Origin: Prevotellamassilia timonensis
GTDB taxonomy: Bacteria; Bacteroidota; Bacteroidia; Bacteroidales; Bacteroidaceae
NCBI RefSeq assembly: GCF_900106785.1
Contig: NZ_LT629845.1
Coordinates: forward strand, 594,389-633,808
Length of the DNA stretch: 39,420 nt
Reading direction: 5' to 3'
Positions within the stretch are counted from its first letter, which is position 1; each line of letters starts with the position of its first letter. Below are positions 1 through 7,837 of this stretch, in pieces. A program made the translations under genes and the position numbers. The notes beneath the pieces are model-generated. The model ran no database searches. It saw nothing but the letters and a program-made list of their open reading frames with translations, and was not told the origin of the DNA.

Positions 1-25
1 GGCGCACCCGACAAACCCTGTGGAG
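1..25 (+). repeat. Left terminal inverted repeat of IS copy 1
   Basis: The first 25 bases are the exact reverse complement of bases 1595-1619. Looser similarity continues inward for about 30 more bases with small indels. This repeat marks the left end of the element. Confidence 0.9.
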
Positions 26-87
26 GGCTGTGCAGATGCTAACCCAAAAACTGAGTTGCCAAACGATACATGATTGCCCAAAAGTAG

Positions 88-96
88 TACCTTTGC
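88..96 (+). promoter_or_regulatory. -7 box of the IS transposase promoter
   Basis: TACCTTTGC is a perfect match to the Bacteroidetes -7 consensus TAnnTTTG. It ends only 3 bases before the ATG at 100, so transcription would start at about that codon. This favours a leaderless message or use of the next in-frame ATG at 124. No convincing -33 element is seen at the usual spacing. Confidence 0.55.
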
Positions 97-99
97 ACT

Positions 100-501
100 A
101 TGAATCAGAATGGCAATAAAAATATGTATGAGGGCCTCGCCTCATATTTCCTCCCCGAAGGAGTTCTTAAATATTTCGAGGTGACAGACTTTGCAACACA
201 GCGTACTCTGGACAAGGATGTTCTTTACACAACAGAGCTTCACATCTATCTGGATGAGCGCGACAATCGCACACCAGACATGAAGGATTCCGTGAGCAAT
301 GGTTTTGGGGAAGAATCATGTTTACTTGACTATCCAGCCCGAGACAAGAAGGCGGTACTTCACATACGAAGAAGGCGTTGGACAATGCCGGATGGCACAA
401 CAAGAAGTGTTGACCTTGACAAGGAGTTTGAACTGAAGCATAAGGGCACTCGATACGCGAAGGACTTCGCGCTTTTTTTAAAGAGGGCGAATGGACTCTG
501 A
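100..501 (+). CDS. ISAon1-type transposase N-terminal-region protein
   Basis: This 133-residue protein is the first gene of the IS. It resembles the separately annotated N-terminal-region proteins of ISAon1-type elements, with the stretch ASYFLPEGVLKYFEV near the start and a basic RRRRW segment in the middle. It probably supplies the DNA-binding part of the transposase, but no zinc-finger cysteine pattern is visible. Its end overlaps the second gene by 11 bases. The -7 box lies so close to the ATG at 100 that the ATG at 124 (MYEGLASY) may be the true start. The second gene lies in the +1 frame; see that entry for how the two may be joined. Confidence 0.75.
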   Translation: MNQNGNKNMYEGLASYFLPEGVLKYFEVTDFATQRTLDKDVLYTTELHIYLDERDNRTPDMKDSVSNGFGEESCLLDYPARDKKAVLHIRRRRWTMPDGTTRSVDLDKEFELKHKGTRYAKDFALFLKRANGL

Positions 502-1579
502 GACGATAACCGCTCGTCAGATTGGTTATACGTACATGATTAACAGCTCCACGTTTGCCAAAAGATACAAGGACGCCCTGAGTAACTTCGAGACGTGGGA
601 GCAGAAGGATCACGCATCCAAGTGGATTCTTATTCCGCAAAACGTAGGTAAGGAGCAAGGCATAGACGAGACCTCCCTCCAGGGCGAACTGTACACTATC
701 GTTCACAACAAGGATGCCCATGGTCGCAAGGGTGCAATCATAGCAGTAGTCAAGGGAACGAATCCTGCTGACGTACTGAAGGTTCTCATGCAACTACCTG
801 CAGATAAGCGTGAAATGGTTGAGAATATCACGATGGATCTCTCAGATTGCATGCGTGTCATAGCCCGAGAGGCATTCCCTAAAGCCACAGTCATACGTGA
901 CTGCTTCCATGTCGTAAAACGCGGTGGAGAGGGCTGCGAAGAGATACGCCTGCGCCTGAAACGAAAAGCCGTAAAGGAGGCGAACAGACAGAAGGCAGAG
1001 TTTCGCAAATACCTCGAAAATCTGGCAGCGCAGAGAAAGGCTTACCGCGAGCGAATGAGGAAAAGGCATGGGAAGAACTGGAAGAAGAGCAAGCGCGGAA
1101 GAAAGCCTATGAGGCTGAACACTCGCTTTGAACCCAAAAGGCTTGAAAATGGCGAGACTCTTGTAGAGGCACAGACACGATGTCGCAAGCAATTGTCCAT
1201 GAGCCGAGAGAAGTGGAGCGCAACGCAGAAAAAGCGTGCGAAGATACTTTTCGCACTCTACCCAAAACTTGAAGAAGCATACAATCTGATCAACTCCCTT
1301 AGAGCCATATTCAGAAACAAGAAACTCACAAAGGAGACTGCCAAACAGAATTTCAAGGGGTGGTATGAGAAAGTGGCTTCCTGCACTCTGCGTGAAATCA
1401 AGTCCGTACGCGATACCATCAGATTCTATGAGGATGAAATCCTGAACTACTTTGACGGACGTAAGACTAACGCTTCAGCTGAATCGTTGAACTCAAAGAT
1501 CAAATGCTTTCGTGCACAAGTAAAAGGAGTCATAGACATACCATTCTTCATGTATCGTTTAGCAACAGTTTTGGGTTAG
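491..1579 (+). CDS. ISL3-family DDE transposase (ISAon1-like)
   Basis: This 362-residue protein is the catalytic transposase. Motifs: GIDETSL (D59), MDLSDCM (D116), RDCFHVVK (D137) and NASAESLNSKIK (E331). The RDCFHVVK and ESLN signatures are typical of the DDE_Tnp_ISL3 domain; I take D59, D137 and E331 as the likely triad, with D116 also a candidate. A basic, probably helical region runs from about residue 150 to 215. Its ATG lies inside the end of the first gene, after AGAGGG at 482-487, so translational coupling is plausible. A -1 slip on the T7 run at 473-479 would give the wrong frame, and loss of one T would hit TAA at 479-481. The protein therefore seems to be made separately or by a +1 shift after 481. 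The copy at 38292 is identical. Confidence 0.88.
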   Translation: MDSETITARQIGYTYMINSSTFAKRYKDALSNFETWEQKDHASKWILIPQNVGKEQGIDETSLQGELYTIVHNKDAHGRKGAIIAVVKGTNPADVLKVLMQLPADKREMVENITMDLSDCMRVIAREAFPKATVIRDCFHVVKRGGEGCEEIRLRLKRKAVKEANRQKAEFRKYLENLAAQRKAYRERMRKRHGKNWKKSKRGRKPMRLNTRFEPKRLENGETLVEAQTRCRKQLSMSREKWSATQKKRAKILFALYPKLEEAYNLINSLRAIFRNKKLTKETAKQNFKGWYEKVASCTLREIKSVRDTIRFYEDEILNYFDGRKTNASAESLNSKIKCFRAQVKGVIDIPFFMYRLATVLG

Positions 1580-1594
1580 CATCTGCACGGCCTA

Positions 1595-1619
1595 CTCCAC
1601 AGGGTTTGTCGGGTGCGCC
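1595..1619 (-). repeat. Right terminal inverted repeat of IS copy 1
   Basis: A 25-base perfect inverted copy of bases 1-25, ending GGGTGCGCC. Base 1620 is the first base of the interrupted neighbour gene. Confidence 0.9.
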
Positions 1620-2253
1620 ACGAAAGTTGTTAAATGCCACATTCTCGCAAAAAGGCAAGCGTAGTATTCCCTATCCGTTGAAAGGAAGGGTGTATGGCAC
1701 TTGCTTCACACAGCAGTATTGTTGTGAAGCACAGTGGCGCTATTATGGAAATGACAGGCACATTGCGCTAGTTTCTATCAATTTGCGTAAGTTGTTAAAC
1801 CAATTACATGCTGCTAAAACCGATTTTTATATTGGCAAAGTACGCTATTACGACCAGCCCAATATAAATCAAGAAATAAAAAAAGCCATTGCTTCGCATG
1901 CAGAATCGTGTCTAAGATGGTTAGATGGGGATCACTCGCCCTATAATTGCAGAGCTTGGCTGTCACCGCTACTCATTAAACGAAATGCTTTTGCTTACGA
2001 AAATGAAATACGTATTCTTACGATTGAGGAACACACGCACGAAAGTGTTTCTAAGAACTTATTTGCTGATATAGGCAATTTTATTGATTTGATTTCGAAA
2101 GTTGTTGTATCACCTGTGGGTAGCGACGAATGGAAGCTATTTCAGAAAGAGAAACTTAAGAAGAGCAACTTTACAGTTGAGCAGATACACATAAGTTCCT
2201 TATATAAGGAAGCTAAGACGCCGTTGAAAATAAAACTTAATCTTACATGCTGA
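1620..2253 (+). pseudogene. DUF2971-like protein, 3' fragment cut by the IS
   Basis: About 210 codons follow the IS with no start codon of their own; the frame only looks longer because it runs on from inside the IS. The remaining protein has features I associate with DUF2971: CFTQQ..CEAQWRYYGN followed by IALVSINL near its start, and FAYENEIRILT further on. DUF2971 proteins are often found in accessory and defence-associated regions, but their biochemical role is unknown. The missing N-terminal part may be a few dozen residues. The gene converges with pfkA and shares a two-way terminator with it. The fragment is clear; the family call is moderate. Confidence 0.65.
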
Positions 2254-2370
2254 AAAGTCTTTGTCGTGTATGGCAGGTGTGCTATACTATCAACAAAACT
2301 GATGCGGCAATGTTTGCAAAAAGGCACAGGTAAGTCGCGTTCGGGATAAATCTTTCAGAATAATAAAAAA

Positions 2371-2428
2371 CAATCACAAAACGATTGTGGCAAGCTTGTG
2401 CCACAATCGTTTTGCGATTGCTTTTTTA
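2371..2428. terminator. Bidirectional rho-independent terminator
   Basis: A 22-base arm at 2371-2392 pairs with 2399-2420 with one mismatch and a 6-base loop. The plus strand continues with CTTTTTTAG and the minus strand with a run of six T. The hairpin lies between the convergent DUF2971 fragment and pfkA, so it can end transcription from both sides. Confidence 0.85.
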
Positions 2429-2493
2429 GAGGGTGCTGACTGAAGGCGTGTGCCTAACAGCGCTCCTATGAATATGGGGTATCTGTTCGGATA

Positions 2494-3471
2494 TTATATA
2501 CTTAGTTCATCAAGGACTTTGATGAGTTTCTTGTCCATAACCTTGCGTTTGCCCACGGCGTCGATAAAGGGCACGTACACAACTTCGTTGTTGCGCACAC
2601 CAACCATTACGTTGCGCTGTCCTTGTACTAATGCTTCGATGGCACCCACGCCTACCTGCGACGCCAGTATTCGGTCGCGCGCTGAGGGGCTACCGCCACG
2701 TTGCAGGTGGCCGAGTATGGATACGCGCACATCAAAGTTGGGATATTCCTTGTTTACACGCTCTGCATAGTACATGGCGCCACATTTGGGGCTTTCGCTA
2801 ACTATGACGATGCAGCTTTTCTTACTCTTGCGAATGCCTCGCTCCATAAATTCGATGAGCTGGTCGCTACCGGTGGTGTCCTCGGGTATGATGGCAGCCT
2901 CGGCACCTGCTGCTATGGCACTGTTCTGTGCAAGGAAACCAGCATCACGTCCCATGACCTCAACAAAGAATATACGTTCGTGTGAGGTAGCTGTGTCGCG
3001 TATCTTGTCAACGCACTGCGTGATGGTGTTGAGTGTGGTGTCATAACCTATGGTGCTGTCGGTGCCATAAAGATCATTGTCGATGGTGCCAGGCAGTCCG
3101 ATGCAGGGAAAGTCGTACTCTTCGGCCAGCATCATGGCGCCGGTAAGTGAACCGTTACCGCCTATGACAACAAGTGCATCGATTGATTCTTTGCGCAAGG
3201 TTTCGTAGGCTTTTTTGCGGCCAGCTGCGGTTTGAAACTCTTTGGAGCGTGCGGTGCGCAGTATGGTGCCACCTGTTTGTATGATGTTGCTGACGTCCTC
3301 GGTGGTAAATGGTTTGACCTCGTCGTGTATCAAGCCGTCGTAGCCACGGTAAATACCTTTTATCTTGAAGCCATTGCATATGCCGCTGCGTGTAACGGCG
3401 CGGATTGCTGCGTTCATGCCGGGGGCGTCACCACCTGAGGTGAGCACACCCACACATCTGATTTTACCCAT
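2494..3471 (-). CDS. pfkA: ATP-dependent 6-phosphofructokinase
   Basis: This 325-residue enzyme phosphorylates fructose 6-phosphate to fructose 1,6-bisphosphate, the committed step of glycolysis. Visible motifs are the glycine-rich N-terminus [17 protein letters not shown], the nucleotide loop GGNGSLTGA, the catalytic PGTIDND and the substrate segments MGRDAGFLA and [14 protein letters not shown]. The Gly after Asn in the loop and the Gly in PGTIDND fit the ATP-using group; pyrophosphate-dependent enzymes usually have GGDD and PKTIDND. The Asn in place of the usual Asp of GGDGS is a small oddity. Length matches bacterial PfkA. The gene ends at the two-way terminator and lies 80 bases downstream of the antiporter gene on the same strand. 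Confidence 0.95.
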   Translation of the reverse strand: MGKIRCVGVLTSGGDAPGMNAAIRAVTRSGICNGFKIKGIYRGYDGLIHDEVKPFTTEDVSNIIQTGGTILRTARSKEFQTAAGRKKAYETLRKESIDALVVIGGNGSLTGAMMLAEEYDFPCIGLPGTIDNDLYGTDSTIGYDTTLNTITQCVDKIRDTATSHERIFFVEVMGRDAGFLAQNSAIAAGAEAAIIPEDTTGSDQLIEFMERGIRKSKKSCIVIVSESPKCGAMYYAERVNKEYPNFDVRVSILGHLQRGGSPSARDRILASQVGVGAIEALVQGQRNVMVGVRNNEVVYVPFIDAVGKRKVMDKKLIKVLDELSI

Positions 3472-3551
3472 GTCTTTTCTTTATTTTGTTTATGTTTTGT
3501 GTTTCTATTGAGATAAGTGCTGGTTTTGTGCTTTTGCTTGCGCTATATATT

Positions 3552-4934
3552 TCAGCCCATAACAAGGCTCTGTGCAAGGAGTACGATGTAACCTACAACT
3601 GTACCAGTCAGCACTTTTGGCGCTATGTGGCGCAGATACCAGCCAAAACTGATGCCCTCCATACGCATGAGCAGCATGCCTGCCACGCTGCCAGTGAGCA
3701 GCACGGAACCTCCAAGGGCTGTGGTGTAGCTGATAAGTGGCCATAATGTGCCATTGCAAACGGTGAGGTGGCTCCATTCGCCGCTCAGATGGCCGAAAGC
3801 TTCGGTAGAGGCCAACAGGGTGGGGATATTACCGAACAAACTTGCCAAGACTGTAGTGATGCCACCAAGTATCCAGATGTTGCCAATGTGGCTCAGGAGC
3901 CATGTGGCGATATGTTGGAGTACACCAGTTTCGGCAACAGCTCCAAGCATGAGCGTGAGGCCGACGTAGTACAATAGGTTTTGCAGGTTGGCATATTGCA
4001 GTGCGAGAGGCATGCGCTTGGCTACCATTTTGTCGCTACCAAGTAGCTGGCGGTTGCACAGTTCGTTAACTATCCACAGGAGGGCTAATACGCACAGCGC
4101 ACCCACAAAGGGGGGCAGCAGTGTGATGCGGTGAAAGCTTGGTATGAACCACAGGCCGCCAATGCCGACAAGGAGCATTAAGAGTCTTTGGGGGCGTGTA
4201 AGCACAGTGTCGTCGCCCCTGAATGGAAGACGGTCGAGCGATAGCTCTACGCGTGGGGGCAGACTGCGTGCCAATAATGTAAGCATGGTGATAGCTGCTG
4301 CTATCATTGGCATGACAAGGGTGAGAAAGTAGGTGGAGGGGGTAACAAGCTGGTCGTTCCACAGGCGCAAGCTTGTTATGTCGCCAATTACGGTTATAGC
4401 ACCACCGCAATTGGCAGCCAGTACGATGACAGTGCCATATATGCGCCTTTGTTTGTCACTTTGTAGCACGGGGTGCATGATGGTGAGCATGAGCACAACT
4501 GTGGCCAGATTGTCAAGATTGGCAGACAAAACGAAAGTGAATATAAACAATAGCCAAAGCAGTTTGCGTGGCTTGCGTGTGCGCATCCACTCTGCAGCAA
4601 AGTCGAAACAACCATTGTTGTTCAGTATCTCGACAATGCTTGTTGTGGCAATTAAAAATAGTACGATATTGGCACCTTTAACTACGTAGTTAAAGAAGAT
4701 GTTTGACGCGATAAAATCCTTTATCGAATGGGCTTGCAAACTGTTGTTGGCAAGGTAGATGGCATAGTCGGCTGCATGTTGGCTGGATACGAAATTGTTG
4801 CCTTGTGCTATGTAGAGCAACCAGCAACAGACGCCTGCAAACATGGCAACGGCTGCTTTGCTTATGTGGTTCAGCGGCTCTGTAGCAATAATCAGAAGGC
4901 CGGCCAACATGATTGCGAGTAAAACTACAGCCAT
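3552..4934 (-). CDS. nhaD: NhaD-type Na+/H+ antiporter (ion transporter superfamily)
   Basis: An integral membrane protein of about 460 residues with roughly a dozen hydrophobic segments. Two signatures point to the NhaD branch of the ion transporter (ArsB/NhaD/SLC13) superfamily: SANLDNLATVVLM and GGAITVIGDITSLRLW, matching the paired half-helix motifs of NhaD proteins. It would exchange sodium for protons across the inner membrane. I chose the ATG at 4934 (MAVVLLAIMLAGLL) because the longer frame begins with TTG at 4991, inside the 3' end of the tRNA gene. The segment EPLNHISKAAVAMFAG after the start is like the N-terminus of NhaD proteins. It lies between the tRNA and pfkA on the same strand. 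A related dicarboxylate or arsenite permease is the alternative. Confidence 0.8.
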   Translation of the reverse strand: MAVVLLAIMLAGLLIIATEPLNHISKAAVAMFAGVCCWLLYIAQGNNFVSSQHAADYAIYLANNSLQAHSIKDFIASNIFFNYVVKGANIVLFLIATTSIVEILNNNGCFDFAAEWMRTRKPRKLLWLLFIFTFVLSANLDNLATVVLMLTIMHPVLQSDKQRRIYGTVIVLAANCGGAITVIGDITSLRLWNDQLVTPSTYFLTLVMPMIAAAITMLTLLARSLPPRVELSLDRLPFRGDDTVLTRPQRLLMLLVGIGGLWFIPSFHRITLLPPFVGALCVLALLWIVNELCNRQLLGSDKMVAKRMPLALQYANLQNLLYYVGLTLMLGAVAETGVLQHIATWLLSHIGNIWILGGITTVLASLFGNIPTLLASTEAFGHLSGEWSHLTVCNGTLWPLISYTTALGGSVLLTGSVAGMLLMRMEGISFGWYLRHIAPKVLTGTVVGYIVLLAQSLVMG

Positions 4935-4984
4935 AATAGCGACGGTGTTACAAACAAAAAAGTATGTGAGATTATTATGCTTGA

Positions 4985-5056
4985 GCGGCAAACGGGGCTC
5001 GAACCCGCGACCCTGAGCTTGGGAAGCTCATGCTCTACCAACTGAGCTACTGCCGC
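4985..5056 (-). tRNA. tRNA-Gly(CCC)
   Basis: A 72-base minus-strand cloverleaf. The acceptor arm is GCGGCAG against TTGCCGC, the D arm contains AGCTCAGTTGGTAGAGC, the anticodon stem TGAGC/GCTCA encloses the loop TTCCCAA giving anticodon CCC, and the T arm contains GGTTCGAGCC. CCA is not encoded. The gene reads toward the antiporter gene, about 50 bases before that gene's likely ATG. Confidence 0.95.
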
Positions 5057-5065
5057 ATTTCGTGT

Positions 5066-5074
5066 GCAAATATA
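5066..5074 (-). promoter_or_regulatory. -7 box of the tRNA-Gly promoter
   Basis: On the minus strand this reads TATATTTGC, a perfect TAnnTTTG box, 9 bases upstream of the mature tRNA 5' end. No clear -33 element is seen. Confidence 0.6.
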
Positions 5075-5159
5075 ATGGTTTTAGTCGGAATAATCGGAAA
5101 TATTGTGGAGTTTTTTTGTGTATGCCAAGGTGGCAAGCAGGCAAGTTCGTTATTAAAAG

Positions 5160-5239
5160 TTTAGTGGGTTAAAAGGAAATCAGGCTTATAGTACTGGTAA
5201 AAGTAACTATTAAGTTTTCTAACCCTTTAACCCACTAAA
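5160..5239. repeat. Inverted repeat downstream of prs
   Basis: TTTAGTGGGTTAAAAGG at 5160-5176 is repeated in inverse as CCTTTAACCCACTAAA at 5224-5239, with one extra A in the left arm and about 47 bases between. It lies just after the prs stop codon on the minus strand and may help end transcription, but there is no clean T-run. Confidence 0.5.
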
Positions 5240-5243
5240 TCTA

Positions 5244-6182
5244 TTAGATAAGATATTGTGACGAGATGCTTTCGTTCTCCATTACACGGCGAATGGTTTC
5301 GGCAAGCATGCCGCTAACAGATAATTCCTTTACCTTATCGCATGTGCCGCGGTAGGGTATGCTGTCGGTGAATACCATTTCTTTGAGTGCAGATGCTTGA
5401 ACGCGTTCGTCGGCAGGACCAGACATGATGCAGTGGCTGGCAATGGCACGTACGCTGTTGGCGCCGCGTGACATAATGAGGTCGGCGGCCTTAGTGATGG
5501 TGCCGGCGGTGTCGACAATGTCGTCAACCAATACGACGTCCATGCCTTCAACATCGCCAATGATTTGCATGTCTGCTACCTCATTGGCCTTTTTGCGGCT
5601 CTTGTTGCAGAGTACCATGGGGCAATCGAGGTATTTGGCGTATGAAGCAGCACGCTTTGAACCGCCCACGTCGGGTGAGGCAATGCAGAGGTTCTTAAGA
5701 TTTAAGCTCTTGATATAGGGGAGCATGACTGTTGAGGCATAGAGGTGATCGACAGGTACGTCAAAGAAACCTTGCTCTTGGTCGGCGTGGAGGTCCATTG
5801 TCATGAGTCGGTCGATGCCGGCTACACTCAAGAGGTCGGCCACCAATTTTGCGCCAATGCTCACGCGGGGTTTGCTCTTGCGGTCTTGGCGAGCCCAGCC
5901 AAAGTAGGGAACCACAGCGCAAATGCTGCGGGCTGAGGCACGCTTGGCGGCGTCAATCATGAGGAGCAGCTCCATGAGGTTGTCTGAGTTGGGGAATGTG
6001 CTTTGCACAAGGAACACATCGCGTCCGCGGATGCTCTCTTCGTAGCAAACCTCAAATTCTCCATCGGCAAATTTTGTCACCGTGAGGTTTCCCAGCGGAC
6101 AGCCAAGTTCCTCACAAATCTTTTCAGCCAAATAACGGGAAGCTGTACCCGAAAAGACCATAAAAGAGTTGTTGTTCATCAT
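5244..6182 (-). CDS. prs: Ribose-phosphate pyrophosphokinase (PRPP synthase)
   Basis: This 312-residue cytosolic enzyme makes PRPP from ribose 5-phosphate and ATP for nucleotide, histidine and tryptophan synthesis. Motifs: the N-terminal FSGTASRYLAEKIC and FADGEFEV, the ATP-site segment PYFGWARQDRK, the metal-site MDLHADQEQGFF and the PRPP loop VVLVDDIVDTAGTI. Length is normal for class I enzymes. Two Met codons stand together at the start and either may be used. The gene follows the ThiE-like gene by 60 bases on the same strand with no TAnnTTTG box between, so co-transcription from the promoter at about 6880 is likely. Confidence 0.96.
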   Translation of the reverse strand: MMNNNSFMVFSGTASRYLAEKICEELGCPLGNLTVTKFADGEFEVCYEESIRGRDVFLVQSTFPNSDNLMELLLMIDAAKRASARSICAVVPYFGWARQDRKSKPRVSIGAKLVADLLSVAGIDRLMTMDLHADQEQGFFDVPVDHLYASTVMLPYIKSLNLKNLCIASPDVGGSKRAASYAKYLDCPMVLCNKSRKKANEVADMQIIGDVEGMDVVLVDDIVDTAGTITKAADLIMSRGANSVRAIASHCIMSGPADERVQASALKEMVFTDSIPYRGTCDKVKELSVSGMLAETIRRVMENESISSQYLI

Positions 6183-6242
6183 TTTTGTTGTATGATTTGT
6201 TATTAAAGGTGTTTCTTTGGTTTTGAAGCCGTAGCTTTTGTG

Positions 6243-6851
6243 TTAGTCGGCGGCTTTACGCAATTTGCGGAAGTGTAATATAAGGTCTTTGAAATCTTGT
6301 GTAGAATGTATGCTGAAACGATTCCAAATGTCACCGAGTATGACTGCGCCTCCGAATCCGAGGTCCTTGACCTTTTGGATATTGTCGAGCTGTACACCTC
6401 CCAGGGCCATGACCTTGCGGTCTATTACGCCGCTTTGTGCCAGTTGTCGCAAGTCGGCGGTTGTGAAATGCGAGGCATATTGCTCCTTGGATATGCTATC
6501 GAAAATGGGTGAGAGAAATACGTAGTCACACTTCTTTTTGTGGGCCATAACCTCGTCAGCTGTATGACATGAGCAAGATATGTGTCCTTTGTATTTGGGT
6601 GGTAACTCGGGATTGCGGTGGTTGAGATGTATGCCTTTCAGTCCATACTCATTTTTAAGATAAAAATGATCGTGTACAACGATTCTCTTGCGATAGCTCT
6701 CGGATATCAGTGTCAGCAGCCGCTCTGAGTAAACTGGTTCGGTGTCTGGCTTGCGCAGATGCAGAATTTCTAATCCTTCATCGAACAGGGCGTTTAGTAT
6801 CTGATGTTCCTCCACGAAAAAGAATGGAGTTGTCATTAAAATCAGTTTCAT
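6243..6851 (-). CDS. Thiamine-phosphate synthase family protein (ThiE/TenI-like)
   Basis: A 202-residue TIM-barrel protein of the ThiE/TenI family. The N-terminal MKLILMTTPFFF, the central IVVHDHFYLKNEYGLKGIHL, LSPIFDSISKEQY and the phosphate-loop segment MALGGVQ follow the family order. True ThiE proteins usually carry GVHLGQ.D, where this one has GIHLNHRNPELP, so it may be a TenI-like paralogue with another role rather than the enzyme joining HMP-PP and THZ-P. No other thiamine gene is nearby. I chose the ATG at 6851 because the family begins at MKLI and a good promoter lies just upstream; a longer frame reaching 6887 would include that promoter. prs follows 60 bases later. Confidence 0.75.
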   Translation of the reverse strand: MKLILMTTPFFFVEEHQILNALFDEGLEILHLRKPDTEPVYSERLLTLISESYRKRIVVHDHFYLKNEYGLKGIHLNHRNPELPPKYKGHISCSCHTADEVMAHKKKCDYVFLSPIFDSISKEQYASHFTTADLRQLAQSGVIDRKVMALGGVQLDNIQKVKDLGFGGAVILGDIWNRFSIHSTQDFKDLILHFRKLRKAAD

Positions 6852-6872
6852 GATGTGGCTGTCTATTTTGGT

Positions 6873-6904
6873 GCAAAGGTACAACATTTAATGTACCCAC
6901 CAAC
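6873..6904 (-). promoter_or_regulatory. Promoter of the ThiE-like gene and prs
   Basis: The minus-strand -7 box TACCTTTGC (6873-6881) is perfect. A TTG at 6901-6903 stands 19 bases upstream, the usual place for the -33 element. Transcription would start near 6866, giving a leader of about 15 bases before the ATG at 6851. Confidence 0.65.
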
Positions 6905-7226
6905 ATTTTGTCTTTATGTTTTTGTAACAATCTCCTTTTTCTTGACTTCGCCAATGCGTCACCCAATCAAATGACGCAACTCATCGTTTTTCAATATGCG
7001 CCATGTGATGGCGCAGAAAAGTGATGAAGTCTGGAGATTAGATTATGGTGTTTCATAGTTCGTGAGTTATGAGATTTGCCGCTAACGCGGAGGACATAAG
7101 AACAAAAGTGCTGCAAAAGTAACACTAAGGCATTGAACCCATCAACATAGTGTGCAACTTGTACACAAATATTTGCTTTCCTCCCCGACATCCCTCTTGT
7201 AAAAGAGAGTGCGTGCTTTTACTGCC

Positions 7227-7556
7227 ATCTTACACTTTTTGTGTGTAACAAGTTGATATACAGTGGTTTCAAGAGTGTAAGATGATTTCAAAGTATCTTA
7301 CACTCCCCTGCATACATCTTACACACTTAACCTCGCTGTCTCGCAGTCAACATGGACGTATGCAGTAGATAATACGCCACAGGGACATAGAGAAATCTGT
7401 CGGAGCAACAGACTTTTCTGTTCCCCTATGTCGTAATATCTTCCTCCCGTGCTTGTGCCGTGTGGGTTGTGTAGGTTGCGTGTAGGTGGCAATGATAGTA
7501 TCTTACACTAAGTAAAGTATTGATAGTCAGCGAGTTGTAACGTATTAGTGTAAGAT
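7227..7556. repeat. Six dispersed copies of ATCTTACAC forming hairpins
   Basis: ATCTTACAC occurs at 7227, 7295, 7316 and 7500, and its reverse complement at 7275 and 7548. The copies at 7275 and 7295 form a 10-bp stem with an 11-base loop. The copies at 7500 and 7548 extend to a perfect 12-bp stem, ATCTTACACTAA with TTAGTGTAAGAT. The copy at 7227 is followed by GTGTAA at 7243-7248, a third short stem. Confidence 0.8.
7384..7432. repeat. Nested hairpin in the intergenic interval
   Basis: GACATAG at 7384-7390 pairs with CTATGTC at 7426-7432. Inside it TCTGT at 7396-7400 pairs with ACAGA at 7408-7412. The structure lies between the two clusters of the ATCTTACAC repeat. Confidence 0.5.
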
Positions 7557-7775
7557 GCAAGATACTCTGCAAGTAAAGTTTTTGTAGTATGATAAAGGTA
7601 ATGTTACCACCAAATGTAAGCACTAATGGGGGTGACGCGTTCCGCGTTATATGGATAAACGAACGGGTGGGCTGACTGGTGCGCGGGCTGGCGTGTGGGT
7701 GTGTTTGTAGGTGCACTTTAAGTTCTTCAATGCGTATTTTTAATTAAGATATGTCTGTATTTAGAAATAACTTTG

Positions 7776-7784
7776 TAGCTTTGC
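7776..7784 (+). promoter_or_regulatory. -7 box upstream of the RNA methyltransferase gene
   Basis: TAGCTTTGC is a perfect TAnnTTTG box. TCTG at 7754-7757, 18 bases upstream, is a partial -33 element. Transcription would start near 7791, about 47 bases before the start codon. Confidence 0.6.
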
Positions 7785-7837
7785 GGTTAAATTAGACTTT
7801 TCAAACCGATGGCTATGGCCATATAATATAAACGGTA

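Larger units (their letters stand above)
1..1619 (+). mobile_element. ISAon1-like insertion sequence (ISL3 family), copy 1
   Basis: A complete 1,619-bp insertion sequence bounded by inverted repeats beginning GGCGCACCCGAC. It holds two overlapping genes, a small N-terminal-region protein and a DDE transposase. An identical copy lies at 37802-39420 in the same orientation. The two-gene layout and the transposase motifs fit the ISAon1 group of the ISL3 family; that assignment is from family knowledge, not a search. The element sits directly against a DUF2971 gene fragment, so it has cut that gene or replaced its 5' part. ISL3 elements usually leave an 8-bp target duplication, but the outer flank is outside the window and cannot be compared. 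Confidence 0.88.
6905..7775. other. Long non-coding interval with structured repeats
   Basis: About 870 bases between two divergent promoters with no convincing gene. Short open frames on the minus strand (6991-7191 and 7426-7716) lack domains and overlap the repeats. The interval contains six copies of the 9-mer ATCTTACAC in both orientations, several hairpins and GT-rich patches near 7460-7490 and 7680-7715. It could encode a structured RNA, bind a regulator, or be a decayed mobile element; nothing in the sequence decides this. Confidence 0.6.

Noticed and set aside
473-481. Programmed -1 frameshift at the T7 run in the transposase
   Set aside because: The second gene is in the +1 frame, and the alternative slip meets TAA at 479-481.
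1504-1619. Native N-terminus of the DUF2971 protein upstream of 1620
   Set aside because: Those codons are IS sequence read in a wrong frame; the gene's own 5' part is missing.
4935-4991. A longer antiporter start at TTG 4991
   Set aside because: It begins inside the tRNA-Gly gene and adds a segment not typical of the family; the ATG at 4934 fits better.
6991-7191. A 66-codon minus-strand ORF beginning MSGRKANICV
   Set aside because: No domain, no promoter and no homologous second copy in the window; it could be a real small gene but I cannot support it.
7426-7716. A 96-codon minus-strand ORF
   Set aside because: It runs across the hairpin repeats, has no recognisable domain and an odd His/Thr-rich composition.
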